Counted from the first letter of the stretch, positions 1-9,520 are shown. The stretch: DNA of 64,000 bases from JBAOHV01 sp963714875 (GCA_963714875.1 CAVQQI010000008.1:248001-312000), one strand, 5' to 3'. Program-made: numbers and translations. The notes: generated from the letters alone by a model not told the origin.

Positions 1-1
1 G

Positions 2-991
2 GCCGAGGTCGTGATCGTCGGCGCGGGGGTCGCGGGGCTGATCGCTGCTCGTGAGCTCGGCGGGACACACCGGGTCGTGGTGCTCGACAAGGCTCGTGGT
101 GTCGGGGGCCGTATGGCGACGCGGCGCATCGGCGACGCGACCTTCGACCACGGCGCGCAGTTCGTCACCGCGCACCACGAGTGGTTCGGTGGTGTCGTCG
201 GGCGCTGGTGCGCAACCGGTGTGGCTGACGTGTGGTTCCGCGGACGAATCGGTCCCGGCGGCGTGGTCGCCGAGGATGGACACCCGCGTCACCGCGGGAC
301 GGAGTCGATGAACTCGCTCGCCAAGGTCCTCGCTGACGGCCTCGATGTGCGACGCGGGGCGAAGGTGTCGAAGCTCACCGCAACGAACCACCGCTGGATC
401 GTCGAACTGGACAGCGGCGAAGGGATCGAGGCCGAGGCGGTGGTGCTCTCCGCGCCCGTCGCCCAGTCGCTCGCGCTCGTCGATGCCGGCGGCGTCCAGC
501 TGGCGGGCGCTGACCGTGACGCGCTCGGGGCCATCACCTACGACCCCTGCCTCGCTGCGCTGGTTCCGCTCGATGGTCCGTCGGGGCTGGGCCCTCCCGG
601 TGCCGTCGCGCCGTCGGTCGGTCCGGTCGAGTGGATCGCCGACAACCATTTGAAGGGCATCTCGGAGGGGCACGGCGTGACGATCCACGGCGATGCGCAG
701 TTCAGCGCCGAGCACTGGAACCGTCCCGATGCAGAGGTGGTCGATGAACTGGTCGTTGCAGCTCGGGCGAGCGCCGGGCTGACCGCCGCGCCGCTCCCGG
801 CGGTTGCCCAGGTCCAGCGGTGGCGCTACGCCCGCCCGTCGTCGTCACACCCGGAGCCGTTCCTGATGGCGACGGGTGTGGCCCCGCTGGTGTTCTGCGG
901 CGACGCGTTCGGCGAGGCCAGAGTCGAGGGTGCCGCGGTGTCGGGCAGGGCGGCAGCAGCTGCGCTGGCCGTGCGTGTCAGGTCGCGGTGA
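2..991 (+). CDS. FAD-dependent amine oxidase/renalase-like oxidoreductase (5' end outside window)
   Basis: The protein opens with a Rossmann dinucleotide-binding motif (VIVGAGVAGLIAARELGG) followed by DKARGVGGRMATRR, which is typical of renalase-like and amine-oxidase flavoproteins. A C-terminal FAD-contacting segment (VFCGDAFGEARVEGAAVSG) closes the fold. About 326 residues are visible. The frame is open to the left edge and only a residue or two precede the GxGxxG loop, so the true start probably lies just outside the window. A GTG at 11 is an alternative start. The substrate cannot be told from sequence. The next gene lies about 150 bases downstream on the same strand. Confidence 0.8.
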   Translation, partial: AEVVIVGAGVAGLIAARELGGTHRVVVLDKARGVGGRMATRRIGDATFDHGAQFVTAHHEWFGGVVGRWCATGVADVWFRGRIGPGGVVAEDGHPRHRGTESMNSLAKVLADGLDVRRGAKVSKLTATNHRWIVELDSGEGIEAEAVVLSAPVAQSLALVDAGGVQLAGADRDALGAITYDPCLAALVPLDGPSGLGPPGAVAPSVGPVEWIADNHLKGISEGHGVTIHGDAQFSAEHWNRPDAEVVDELVVAARASAGLTAAPLPAVAQVQRWRYARPSSSHPEPFLMATGVAPLVFCGDAFGEARVEGAAVSGRAAAAALAVRVRSR

Positions 992-1142
992 TCGCGAGCG
1001 TGACAGCGGTCCCCGCCGCGCACCACACTGTCCCCGTTAGGGACTCAAGACCCTAGTGAGCACTCGGGGCGCCATCTACGGTGCGCCTGTGCAGCGACCC
1101 GGCGCCCGGTCGGTGCTGCACCCGTCGACATGGAGGTCGAGC

Positions 1143-1781
1143 ATGAAGTACCGGCACCTACTGGCTGCGTTGTTGCTCCCGCTCGCGTTGATCGCGGCAG
1201 GGTGCGGCGACGACGAGGGGGCGAGCTCCACCTCGGCCGGTTTCGACGCCGCGGCGGAGAGCACCGACGAGTCGGATCCCTCAGCAACCGAGGCTGTCGC
1301 CGAGGAGCCGCTGGACCCCAGGGCCGTGCTGCCGATGGGAACGCCGCCCGAGGGTGACACCGCGGAGCTCAACATCGCCCAGATCGCCGCCGGCACCGCT
1401 GCGGTGACCAACCTGACCCAGTTGGTCGTGAAGGCCGGGCTCGTCCCGACGCTGCGCGACGGCGGACCGTTCACCGTGTTCGCTCCCGTCAACGAGGCGT
1501 TCGACGCACTGCCCTTCTCGACCTACATCTCGGTGGTCGAGGACAACGCGACGCTCACCACGGTCCTCACCCAGCACGTCGTGCCCGGGACCTACACCGC
1601 TGCCGACCTCATGGACCTCGACGGCGAGAGCCTGGAGACCGTGCAGGGTGGACGGCTGCTCGTCGAAGTGGACGGCGACGATGTGGTCGTCGGTGGCGCC
1701 ACGGTCGTGGTGCCCGACATCGAGGCCAGCAACGGCATGATCCATGCCATCGACTCGGTGATCGCCGAGCCGAACGGCTGA
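1143..1781 (+). CDS. Fasciclin (FAS1) domain lipoprotein
   Basis: This is a 212-residue exported lipoprotein. The N-terminus is a signal peptide ending in a lipobox (LIAAGC), followed by a Ser/Thr/Glu-rich spacer and one FAS1 domain from about residue 75 to the end. FAS1 hallmarks are FTVFAPVNEAFDALP, LTQHVVPGTYTAADL and the terminal NGMIHAIDSVI. FAS1 lipoproteins act outside the membrane in adhesion or matrix contacts. I chose ATG 1143 because GGAGG sits six bases upstream (1132-1136) and the signal peptide starts there. An in-frame upstream extension has no signal-peptide character. Confidence 0.9.
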   Translation: MKYRHLLAALLLPLALIAAGCGDDEGASSTSAGFDAAAESTDESDPSATEAVAEEPLDPRAVLPMGTPPEGDTAELNIAQIAAGTAAVTNLTQLVVKAGLVPTLRDGGPFTVFAPVNEAFDALPFSTYISVVEDNATLTTVLTQHVVPGTYTAADLMDLDGESLETVQGGRLLVEVDGDDVVVGGATVVVPDIEASNGMIHAIDSVIAEPNG

Positions 1782-1843
1782 GTCCGGTTCCGCTCCGCCC
1801 GGTGATCCTCGGGTCGGAGATGAGCGAACCCGAATTCGCGGAT

Positions 1844-1849
1844 TAGGGT
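1844..1849 (+). promoter_or_regulatory. -10 box TAGGGT, leaderless promoter candidate for dabB
   Basis: TAGGGT lies exactly six bases before the GTG start at 1856 and there is no Shine-Dalgarno sequence between them. The spacing matches a transcript that begins at the start codon. The same arrangement recurs at several other genes in the window. Confidence 0.45.
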
Positions 1850-1855
1850 GCACCA

Positions 1856-3404
1856 GTGCCCGACCAGTTCTTCGATCTGATGCTGCTGATCGCCGTCGTG
1901 GGCCCCGCGGTCGGAGGGGCGCTGAGCACGATCCCGTCGATGCGTTCTGGTCGGTGGGCGATGACCTCGACCGCTGTGGCCCTGGCGGCCGCAGCGGTCG
2001 TCGTCGTCGTGGCGGGAGGCTCCACGTCGCTGTCGTGGGAGATCGACGGCCGGCTGCTGGTCGAGGCCGACCGGCTCGGCGCGCTCCTGTTGGTCTTCGT
2101 GCTGGCCGCGACGTCGGTCGTGCAGACCTACGCGGTGCGGTCGCTGCGCGGTGACCTGTGGCGCCACCGCTTCTTCGTCTCGAGCGGACTCGCCGCCAGC
2201 GCCACCGCGACGGTCGTGGTCGCCGCCGATCTGTGGGTCCTCGTGGCCGGCTGGCTGGCGGTCAGCCTGGCCACCGTCGCACTGCTCCGCCACGACGCGC
2301 GACCCACCGCCGAGGCTGCTGGAGGACGGGCACTTCGGGCTTTCGCACGTGGGGGACGCCATCCTCATCGGTGCCGCGATCGCCGCGAGCGCATCGGTGG
2401 GCACGGTCACCCTGCGTCCCGGCGGAGCTGGACGAACTCGCGGCGAACGCCCCCCAGGTCGGCGGGGTCGGCGTGGTGGGTGTGCTCGCCCTGGCCGCAG
2501 TGGCCGCCGCGGTCACCCGCTGTGCCCTGCCGCCGGCGCAGAGCTGGTTGCCGATGTCGGTGGCCGCACCCACGCCGTCCTCTGCGGTGCTGCACGCGGG
2601 CATCGTCAACGGCGGGGGAGTGCTGCTGATCCGGTTCGCTCCGTTGCTGGCGGTCTCCTGGGCGCCCACGGCGATCGCGGTCACCGCAGGCTGCGCCGGT
2701 GTGCTCGTGGGCGGCGCAGTTGCGCGGACGCGACCCGACGTGAAGACGGGCCTGGCGTGGTCGACGGTGGCCCAGATGGGGTTCATGGTCGTGCAGTGCG
2801 TCACGGGTCTGCTCGGACCGGCTCTGGTGCACATGGTTGCCCACGGCATGTACAAGGCGAACCTCTTCCTGGGGTCGGGGTCGACGTTGGCCCACACCCA
2901 CCCCGCCCGTCCGGACCCGGGAGGCCATCCTGCGCGTGTCGCGGGAACCGCCGCGGTGACAGGAGTCGTCGTGGGTGCAGCCTGGCTGATCGTCCGCCCG
3001 ACGTCGTTCGACGGTGCCGCCGGCGTGGTGTTCGCCGGCTTCGTCGCCGTCACCGTCGCCCAGCTGGTGTGGGCGTGGTCGCGTGCACGGCCCGCCAGGT
3101 CCGCACTGGACGCGGTGGCGTTCGCTGCACTGCTGGTCGCGACCACCGCTGCGGTCGGGCTCGCCGGTGCGATCAAGTCCTGGCTGGGTCCGAGCCTGCC
3201 CGAGGTCAGCCCGCCGACCGGGTTCGGTGCCGGCGCGCTGGCGCTCACCGGCGTGCGTCGCGCTGGCGGCGGGGATCGCGGCACGGCGTGCACGGTCGGG
3301 CCCGATCAGGGCCTTCGTCCGAGCGCAGCTACCTGTGGGCCCGCCACCTCGGCGATCCGGGACGTCTGGCTCCGGTCATGTCACGTGGTGAGGTCCGGCC
3401 ATGA
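1856..3404 (+). CDS. dabB: DabB-like proton-conducting membrane subunit (NuoL/MrpA family), frameshifted
   Basis: This is an integral membrane protein of the NuoL/proton-antiporter family, about 515 residues. It would supply ion flux to the DabA partner encoded directly downstream. Recognisable parts are VQTYAVRSLRGD, the HVGDAIL loop near 2345, the antiporter core around ALPPAQSWLPMSVAAPTP and AVLHAGIVNGGG, and the helix-loop AWSTVAQMGFMVVQC followed by HMVAHGMYKANLFL. The reading frame shifts near 2310, near 2420, near 3255 and again before the stop, each consistent with one extra base, yet homology runs on across the breaks. The stop overlaps the dabA start (ATGA). NuoL paralogs are an alternative, but the DabA neighbour makes DabB the better call. 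Confidence 0.75.
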
Positions 3405-5965
3405 GCACGAGCCCCGGGACGGTCCGTGCACGTTCGATCGCGGCGACCGACACCCTCCCCCCGACCTTCCCCATCGGGACCTTCGTCGCGGCCAACCCCC
3501 TGCGCGGGCTCGAGCACCTGCCGTTCGAGCGGGCGGCCCACGTTGCTGCGTTGAGCACCGGCGCACGTTCCTACCTGCGTGCGGACGAGTACCTGGGGCT
3601 CCACGCCCAGGGCCGCATCACCGACGACCACCTGCGCGCGGCGCTGCAGCGACGGTGGCCCGCGACCGACCTGCCGGTGCCCGCACCGTGACGCCGAGCG
3701 GATGGATCTGGCGGTCGCCGCGCTGACCGATGCCGCCGACGTGGCTGAGGACCCGACGCCGCCGAGGGCGGTGCACACCCGTTCCGAGCAGCCCGTCGGC
3801 ACCGGGCCGAGCCGGCCGGAGCGTCCGCCGCTGGCGCGGGAGCCGAGCTGGCAGATCGGCTGGATGCGTACCTCGGTCAGTGGTGCGCGGCGTACCTCGA
3901 CCAGGGTCAGGCGGATTGGCAGATGCCCGGTCGTGAGCTCGGTCTCTATCCGGCGTGGCGGGCGCTGGCGCCACATGACCCCGGGCTGGGCCAACTGGTC
4001 GGTCGCGTCGCACGGCGGCGGTTGGCGGACCTGCCGGAGGGATCGGCAGCGGCATTGGCCGAGCTGGTCACGTTGCTGCGTATCGCGGAGGACTCCGTCA
4101 CCGAGTACTTCCGGGCCTCGCTGCGACGCGTGCCCGGCTGGGCGTCGGCGGTCGCCAGGTCGCACGACAGCAGCGACATCGTGGGCTTCCTGGCGCTGCG
4201 GCTGACGCTCGAGTACCTGGCGGTGGGCGAACCGGACGACGGCGACCCGTGGTCGGCCCCGCGGCTCGAGCAGCTCGAGGTTCCGCCGTGGATGGAGCGC
4301 CTGGCGACCTGGCAGGAGGCGCTCGAGCTGGGCTACCGCGACCATCTGGTCGGGTTGGTGTCGACCACGTCGCTGCTGGGCGATCGCACACCCGAGCCCA
4401 CGGCGCAGGTCGTGATGTGCATCGACGTGCGTTCCGAGGGGTTCCGCCGACGCCTCGAGGAGGTGGGGCCGTACGAGACGCTCGGGTTCGCCGGGTTCTT
4501 CGGTCTGCCGGTCCGGGTGGCCGTGCTCGAACACGACCCGGTGCCATCGTGCCCGGTCATCGTCGAGCCGAAGGCCACCGTGGTCGAGGTCGCGGACGGC
4601 TCGGAGCGTGCGGCCGAGACGCGGCACGACCGCCATGTCGCGACCGAGGCCGCGTGGGATGCGCGCCACGACGCGAAGACGGGTCCAGCGGCGCCGTTCG
4701 CCTTCGCCGAGGCAGCCGGTTGGGTGCTCGGGCCTCTGGCTGCGCTGAACACCTTCGCTCCCGGAACCGCCGGACGCCTCCGTCGCCGCATCGCCCGCGC
4801 CGCGGTACCCAGCATCCCGACACGGATCGACGTCGGCGCGGAGGCTGGAGCGGCGCAGCACCACCACCAGGGGTTCACCGCCGACGAGCAGATCGCCGTC
4901 GCCCACGGTGCACTCACCACCATGGGTCTCACCTCGGGCTTCGCTCCGATCGTGGTGCTCTGCGGGCACCGCAGTGTCACCACGAACAACCCGTTCGCCG
5001 CATCGCTCGACTGCGGCGCATGCGCAGGAAAGGCGGGCGGTCCGAACGCCAGGGCGTTGGCAGAGGTGCTGAACCGGAGCGCGGTGCGCTCGGGCCTGGC
5101 CCTCGCCGGCATCGAGATCCCTGCGACGACGTGGTTCGTCGCCGCGGAGCACGACACGACCTCCGACATCGTCACGATCCTCGACACCCACCGGGTCCCG
5201 TCCACGCACCGCCCGGCGCTCACCCAGCTGCGCCGGGATCTGGCCGATGCAGGCGCCCGACTCGCGGACGAGCGGCGGGAGCTGTTGCCGGGAGCCGGCT
5301 CCCGGTCCGGTGTCTCGGTCGCCGCCCGTCGCAGTGCCGACTGGGCGGAGCCCGTGCCCGAGTGGGGACTCGTCCGCAACGCTGCCGTGGTGGTCGGTCC
5401 CAGAGAGCTGACCGCCGGGCGCGACCTGCAACGTCGGGTGTTCCTGCACTCCTACGACACGGCGGGCGACACCGACGGGGCGGCGCTCGGAGCGATCCTG
5501 ACCGGTCCACTCGTCGTCGGCCACTGGATCAGCTCCCAGTACTACTTCTCGTCGGTCGATCCGGTCCGGCACGGCGCGGGCACGAAGCCGCTGCACAACG
5601 TCGTCGGTGGGATCGGCGTCCACGAGGGTCCCGGAGGCGACCTGCGGGTCGGGCTGCCGCTCGAGTCGGTGCAGTTCGCCGGTGCCAGGGTGCATGAACC
5701 CATGCGCTTGCTCGCGGTGGTCCAGGCGCCCCGCGATCGTCTGGACATGCTGATCGATCGCAACTCCGCTGTGGCCCAGCTGCTCGACAACGGTTGGATC
5801 CGGTTGGTGGCGGGCTCCAACGGCGACGACGGTTGGGCCGAGCGGCTGCGGGACGGCACATGGTCGCCGGTGCCAGCCGACGCAGGTGACACGACAGCCG
5901 ACGCAGATGACACGATGGTCGGGCAGGTGGCCGGTACTGCCACGCAGGACATGGAGGTTCGTTGA
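3401..5965 (+). CDS. dabA: DabA-like inorganic carbon transporter subunit (DUF2309, UPF0753), frameshifted
   Basis: DabA is the large peripheral subunit of the DAB bicarbonate/CO2 accumulation complex and carries a beta-carbonic-anhydrase-like zinc site. The zinc-ligand segments are visible: CIDVRSE (Cys codon at 4418), CGHRSVTTNNPFAASLDCGACAG (from 4961) and a His-rich stretch near 4860. The N-terminal FVAANPLRGLEHLPF is also characteristic. From 3923 to the stop the frame is unbroken for 680 residues. Upstream the frame changes near 3690 and again near 3830, in a low-complexity stretch. The gene overlaps dabB by ATGA and the PII-like gene by TGATG, so the three are probably co-translated. 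Confidence 0.85.
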
Positions 5966-6294
5966 TGGGGCGGGAACGTCTGACGATGATGACCCGGATC
6001 GAGGTGGTCGTGTCCGGCGAGGACGCACCGGCGGTGCAGGAGCTGTTCACCACGGCGCCGGCCACGGGGTTCACCAAGGTGTCCAACGTCTCGGGACAGG
6101 GCCATGGCGGCTACCACGAGGGCCGGTTGTTGTTCAACGACATGGACTCGCTCACCCTGCTGTTCACCGTGGTCCCCGACGACAGGGCGGACGACCTGAT
6201 CGACGCGGTGGGCGCGCTGCTCGAGGAACGAGCGGGGGTCATGTTCGTCACTGCGGCGGCGGTGAGTCGGCCCGGCTACTTCGGCCAAGCCTGA
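5965..6294 (+). CDS. PII-like signalling protein of the DAB operon
   Basis: This 109-residue protein has a beta-alpha-beta ferredoxin-like PII fold: TRIEVVVSGEDAPAVQELF, a T-loop-like Gly-rich segment (NVSGQGHGGYHEG) and a C-terminal VMFVTAAAVSRPGYFG. PII-like proteins are commonly encoded next to bicarbonate transporters and are thought to tune them according to adenylate or bicarbonate levels. The position immediately after dabA, with a TGATG overlap and GGAGG just upstream (about 5953), fits that role. A TTG three bases earlier is a possible alternative start. The classical uridylylated T-loop Tyr of GlnB is not evident. Confidence 0.8.
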   Translation: MGRERLTMMTRIEVVVSGEDAPAVQELFTTAPATGFTKVSNVSGQGHGGYHEGRLLFNDMDSLTLLFTVVPDDRADDLIDAVGALLEERAGVMFVTAAAVSRPGYFGQA

Positions 6295-6371
6295 ACAGCG
6301 CGTCAGGTTCACGATGTCGGATTCGCGAAACACGATTCCCGCGATGGTGTGATCTGTAGGATCTTCGGGGA

Positions 6372-6689
6372 ATGGCTGACGATGCACCCCGGTCCGGATG
6401 GACCTTCCTCACCAATCACGGGCACGTCCTGATCTGCATCGCGGAGGAGCCCGACGCCCGGGGGCGCGACATCGCTGCCCGTGTGGGCATCACCGAGCGT
6501 GCGGCACAGGCGATCGTGGCGGACCTCGTGGCCGACGGCTACGTGACGAGAACCCGGGAGGGTCGTCGCAACCGCTACGAGATCCACGCCGAGGAGCCGC
6601 TGCGCCACCCGGTGGAGAGCAGCCACACGGTGGGAGAGCTGCTGGTCACCCTCGGCGGGCTGCGGCCGGCCCGGACGACCGACTCCTGA
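6372..6689 (+). CDS. Winged helix-turn-helix transcriptional regulator
   Basis: This is a 105-residue MarR-like regulator consisting almost entirely of one winged-helix domain. DIAARVGITERAAQAIVADL is the helix-turn-helix and GYVTRTREGRRNRYEI is the wing. The N-terminal segment (GWTFLTNHGHVLICIAEEP) is typical of a small family of stand-alone actinobacterial wHTH proteins. No ligand-binding domain is present. A TAGGAT box lies nine bases before the ATG. It follows the DAB operon by 77 bases on the same strand and may regulate it, but nothing in the sequence proves this. Confidence 0.8.
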   Translation: MADDAPRSGWTFLTNHGHVLICIAEEPDARGRDIAARVGITERAAQAIVADLVADGYVTRTREGRRNRYEIHAEEPLRHPVESSHTVGELLVTLGGLRPARTTDS

Positions 6690-6777
6690 TCCCGGCTCCC
6701 GATCTGAGCGGCTGGTCCGGTTGCCGCTCCGGCGGTTCGGCCGCGTCCCGGGTTCTAAACCTGAAGTTCGATACATG

Positions 6778-6783
6778 TAGTCT
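6778..6783 (+). promoter_or_regulatory. -10 box TAGTCT upstream of the fabI leader
   Basis: TAGTCT is followed after seven bases by an ATG at 6791, which opens a seven-codon ORF that runs into fabI. No convincing -35 is visible. This is the likely promoter of fabI. Confidence 0.35.
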
Positions 6784-6790
6784 GCGTCGT

Positions 6791-6814
6791 ATGAATCTGG
6801 ACGCGGCACGATGA
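6791..6814 (+). CDS. Possible seven-codon leader peptide overlapping fabI
   Basis: ATG 6791 opens a tiny reading frame (MNLDAAR, stop). Its TGA overlaps the fabI ATG (ATGA at 6811-6814). It sits seven bases after a TAGTCT box, so a leaderless transcript would begin on it. Translation of this peptide could deliver ribosomes to fabI, which has no Shine-Dalgarno sequence. It may equally be a chance ORF. Confidence 0.25.
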   Translation: MNLDAAR

Positions 6815-7590
6815 ACATGCTCGAGGGAAAGCGACTCCTCATCACCGGGGTGGCGAACACCGAGTCCATCGCCTTCTCGGTGGCCCGCACCGCGCAGCAC
6901 CTGGGGGCGGAGATCCTCCTGTCGTCGTTCGAGCGTGACCGTGAGCGCACCCTCGCCGCTGCCGAAGAGCTCCCCGATCGGACCGAGGTGCTCGATCTCG
7001 ACGTCACCGACGAGTCGCACTTCGAGCGCTTGGGCGACGAGCTCGAGCAGCGCTGGGGTCGCCTCGACGGTGCGCTGCACGCCGTGGCCTTCGCCCCGCG
7101 GCCGGCGCTCGCCGGCGATTTCCTGGATGCCGACAACAACTCGGTGCAGCGGGCGTTCGCCACCTCCACCTACTCCTACGCAGCGCTCGCCAGGGTGCTG
7201 GCACGACTCGCTCCGCAGGGCGGGGGTTCGCTGGTCGGGCTCGACTTCGACGCCGCTGGTGCGTGGCCGGTCTACAACTGGATGGGCGTGTGCAAAGCAG
7301 CGCTCGAGTCGGCGAGTCGCTACGTCGCCCGCGACCTCGGCCCCCGTGGGATCCGGAGCAACCTGGTGGCCGCGGGCCCGCTGCACACCCGTGCTGCGGG
7401 GGGCATCCCCGAGTTCGAACGCCTGACCGGAGCGTGGGACGCCCGTTCCCCGATGCACTGGGATCCGACCGACAACGAGCCCGTGGCCGATGCCACCTGC
7501 TTCCTGCTGTCCGACATGGCCCGGGCGGTCACCGGTGAGATCCTCCACGTCGATGGCGGCTACCACGCGATGGCGGCCAACCTCCGCTGA
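6811..7590 (+). CDS. fabI: Enoyl-[acyl-carrier-protein] reductase (NADH), InhA/FabI type
   Basis: This enzyme reduces the enoyl-ACP double bond in the last step of each fatty-acid elongation cycle (FAS II). It is a 259-residue SDR of the FabI/InhA branch. The cofactor loop reads GVANTESIAFSVARTAQHLG, the catalytic Tyr-x6-Lys is in YNWMGVCKAALES, and RSNLVAAGP plus the terminal GEILHVDGGYHAM match InhA closely. The start is ATG 6811; ATG 6817 (MLEG) is an alternative. The gene stands alone and converges on the thiolase-like gene downstream. Confidence 0.92.
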   Translation: MNMLEGKRLLITGVANTESIAFSVARTAQHLGAEILLSSFERDRERTLAAAEELPDRTEVLDLDVTDESHFERLGDELEQRWGRLDGALHAVAFAPRPALAGDFLDADNNSVQRAFATSTYSYAALARVLARLAPQGGGSLVGLDFDAAGAWPVYNWMGVCKAALESASRYVARDLGPRGIRSNLVAAGPLHTRAAGGIPEFERLTGAWDARSPMHWDPTDNEPVADATCFLLSDMARAVTGEILHVDGGYHAMAANLR

Positions 7591-7621
7591 CGGCTGGACG
7601 GGTCGGTCCGCTGTACCGGCT

Positions 7622-7641
7622 GACCGGGTCGGTCCCCGGTC
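7622..7641. terminator. Hairpin between convergent genes
   Basis: GACCGGG (7622-7628) pairs with CCCGGTC (7635-7641) around a six-base loop. It lies in the 68-base gap between fabI and the converging thiolase-like gene. It has no U-tract, so it is at best a bidirectional or Rho-assisted terminator. Confidence 0.35.
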
Positions 7642-7658
7642 GGCCGCGGCCCGCCGGA

Positions 7659-9167
7659 CTACCAGCGCAGTCGGTTCGTTCCCTCCGCGGTGGGCTCCAG
7701 CTGGGCCTTCTCGCCCACCCATGCGCCGCTGCTGACCGCCTCGATGGTGTCCGGGTCGTCGGACCTGGCGTAGCAGCGAGTACCGTCGGGCAGCTCGCAG
7801 ATGGCCACGGCGTGGTCGGCCGAGCCGTCGCCTCCGTGCACCACGGTGGCGGCAAGGGCGGTGGCGGCTCCGGAGGCCCGGTCGGTCACCGCCACGTCGG
7901 GAGTGAGCGGCGGCGCGTCCCAGGCCTGTTCGCCCTGCGGCGGACCGTCCGGGTGCACGGCGCCGGGCCGGGCGGACCAGACCGCGGCAACGTGCTTGGT
8001 CATGTGCATCCCCACGCCGGTGACCAGACCGGTCGTGGTGGGGTCGGCCCTGAGCCGGTCGACCATGTGGCTGATCGAGTGGCCCATGTAGTTGCTGCTC
8101 GGACCGCCGTGGTAGGGCAGGCCGCCGGTCACCGTGATCGGGCGTGGGTCGTCGGGCGACAGTCCGAGCGCGTCCTGGGCGAACTGCACGGCGGAGCCGA
8201 AGCAGCTGTACAGGTCGAACACGTCCACCTGGTCGACGTCGATCCCGGCCATGTGGAACGCGGCTGCGGTCGCGGAGCGCATCGCCGGTGAGGACGTCAG
8301 GTCTGCTCGGGCTCCCAGGTGCACCGAGTCGCGGGCGAACCCCCAGCCGCGCAGGTGGACGCGTCGCTCCTCGGGAACACCCCAACGATCGGCGACGCCG
8401 CGGGTGACCAGCAGGTGCGCCGCTGCCATGTCGACGTCCATGAAGGCTGTCATGTGCTTGGTGTAGGGCAGCGCCACCATCCGGTTGTCGGGACCGGGGT
8501 TCACCAGGTCATCCGCGGTGCGGGGGGTGCGGAACCAGGCGTCGGGGTTGGTGGTGGCGACCTGGTTCAACCTGGCCATGGTGCGAGCGAGCTGCGCTCG
8601 ATCCTCGGTGGTGGCTCCCCGCGCCGCCCAACGGGCCTGTTCGAGCAGGGCGAAGGTCAGCCAGGCCGGCAGGACGCCGTGGGCGATCTCGGTGGGCAGG
8701 TACCACTCGTCCAGGTCCACCGGCAGCACCGGGGGCGACGGGTGCGGGTGGGACCACGGCGGGAGCGCACCGTCCCGGTCGAACTGGCGCCGGGTGTGCA
8801 GTGCCTCGCCACCCACCACCAGGGCCACCTCGGAGGTTCCCTCGAGCATCCGCTCGGCCGCCACGTCGAGCAGTCGTTGGGGCGAGGTTCCTGCCAGGAT
8901 CGACTCGTGGGTCGTCGCGTCCGCAACGCCCAGCCGCTCGGCGAGCCGGCGCGGCGGGTCGTCGTACGCCCACGACTGGCAGTGCACGACACTCAGGTCG
9001 TCGACCGACCCCAGGACATCGGTGTTCGCCCCGGCGTCGGCAGCGGCGGTCCGGGCCATCAGCTCCATCATCTCGATGGGCTCGGGCACGTCCTCGCCGG
9101 GGTGCCAGGTGTGCCGAGCGGTGCCGACGATGCAGGGCAGGCGGTCGTCGGGGACGTCGCTGTTCAC
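7659..9167 (-). CDS. Thiolase-like acetyl-CoA acetyltransferase family protein lacking the nucleophilic Cys
   Basis: This 502-residue protein has the two-lobed thiolase fold: an N-terminal half with PCIVGTARHTW, SVVHCQSWAYDDPPRRLAERL and LVVGGEALHTRR, then VDVFDLYSCFGSAVQFAQDALGL and GGLPYHGGPSSNYMGHSI in the C-terminal half, and a further domain at the end. The loop that carries the nucleophilic Cys in true thiolases reads AGTSPQRLLDV here, with no Cys. Such proteins resemble SCP2-thiolase-like or aldolase members rather than beta-ketothiolases. It overlaps the preceding 118-residue gene by ATGA and is third in an operon with icd. The substrate is unknown. Confidence 0.75.
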   Translation of the reverse strand: MNSDVPDDRLPCIVGTARHTWHPGEDVPEPIEMMELMARTAAADAGANTDVLGSVDDLSVVHCQSWAYDDPPRRLAERLGVADATTHESILAGTSPQRLLDVAAERMLEGTSEVALVVGGEALHTRRQFDRDGALPPWSHPHPSPPVLPVDLDEWYLPTEIAHGVLPAWLTFALLEQARWAARGATTEDRAQLARTMARLNQVATTNPDAWFRTPRTADDLVNPGPDNRMVALPYTKHMTAFMDVDMAAAHLLVTRGVADRWGVPEERRVHLRGWGFARDSVHLGARADLTSSPAMRSATAAAFHMAGIDVDQVDVFDLYSCFGSAVQFAQDALGLSPDDPRPITVTGGLPYHGGPSSNYMGHSISHMVDRLRADPTTTGLVTGVGMHMTKHVAAVWSARPGAVHPDGPPQGEQAWDAPPLTPDVAVTDRASGAATALAATVVHGGDGSADHAVAICELPDGTRCYARSDDPDTIEAVSSGAWVGEKAQLEPTAEGTNRLRW

Positions 9168-9520
9168 GGCAGTCGGCGAGTGTCCACCACCCGGGCGGTG
9201 GTGGACACGATGGCCACGATCTGCTCGACCAGGAACCGGTCGAGCACCTCGGCGGCGTTGCGGGGTCGCAGCGTCAGCACCATCGGCCCGCGACCCGTGG
9301 CGACCCGCGACGGCACGGGGTAGGCGCGCTGGTCGCCCACCTGCACGCTGGCGAGTGCCATCGGCGAGTTGTTGACCAGCGCCGAGACGATCCGGGCGAA
9401 CCGTTCCGGGTCCCCGCCGGCCACGACCTCGAGCTCGAGGGTGCGGTACGGCGGGCGGGGCATCGACGCGACGTCCGCGTCGGTCCCCGTGTCGAACGTG
9501 GAGGTGGACGTCACTGTCAC
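9164..9520 (-). CDS. Conserved hypothetical protein, 118 residues
   Basis: I do not recognise this protein. It starts at GTG 9520 (GTGA overlap with the icd stop) or GTG 9514 and ends overlapping the thiolase-like ATG (ATGA). The first 20 residues are Thr/Ser/Asp-rich and probably flexible. The rest is a compact alpha/beta domain (PYRTLELEVVAGGDPERF, ALASVQVGDQRAYPVP, GPMVLTLRPRNAAEVLDRFL, IVAIVSTTARVVDT). No signal peptide, membrane segment or metal motif is seen. Stop-start overlaps on both sides imply co-translation with isocitrate dehydrogenase and the thiolase-like protein. Confidence 0.65.
   Translation of the reverse strand: MTVTSTSTFDTGTDADVASMPRPPYRTLELEVVAGGDPERFARIVSALVNNSPMALASVQVGDQRAYPVPSRVATGRGPMVLTLRPRNAAEVLDRFLVEQIVAIVSTTARVVDTRRLP

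Noticed and set aside
2262..3293. Long minus-strand open frames opposite dabB, dabA, the surface genes and others
   Set aside because: They are rich in Arg, Pro, Ala and Ser with no domain, as expected from antisense frames in GC-rich DNA. The opposite strand encodes conserved proteins.
7659..9167. Active beta-ketothiolase
   Set aside because: The nucleophilic Cys loop is replaced by AGTSPQ, so classical thiolysis is unlikely.
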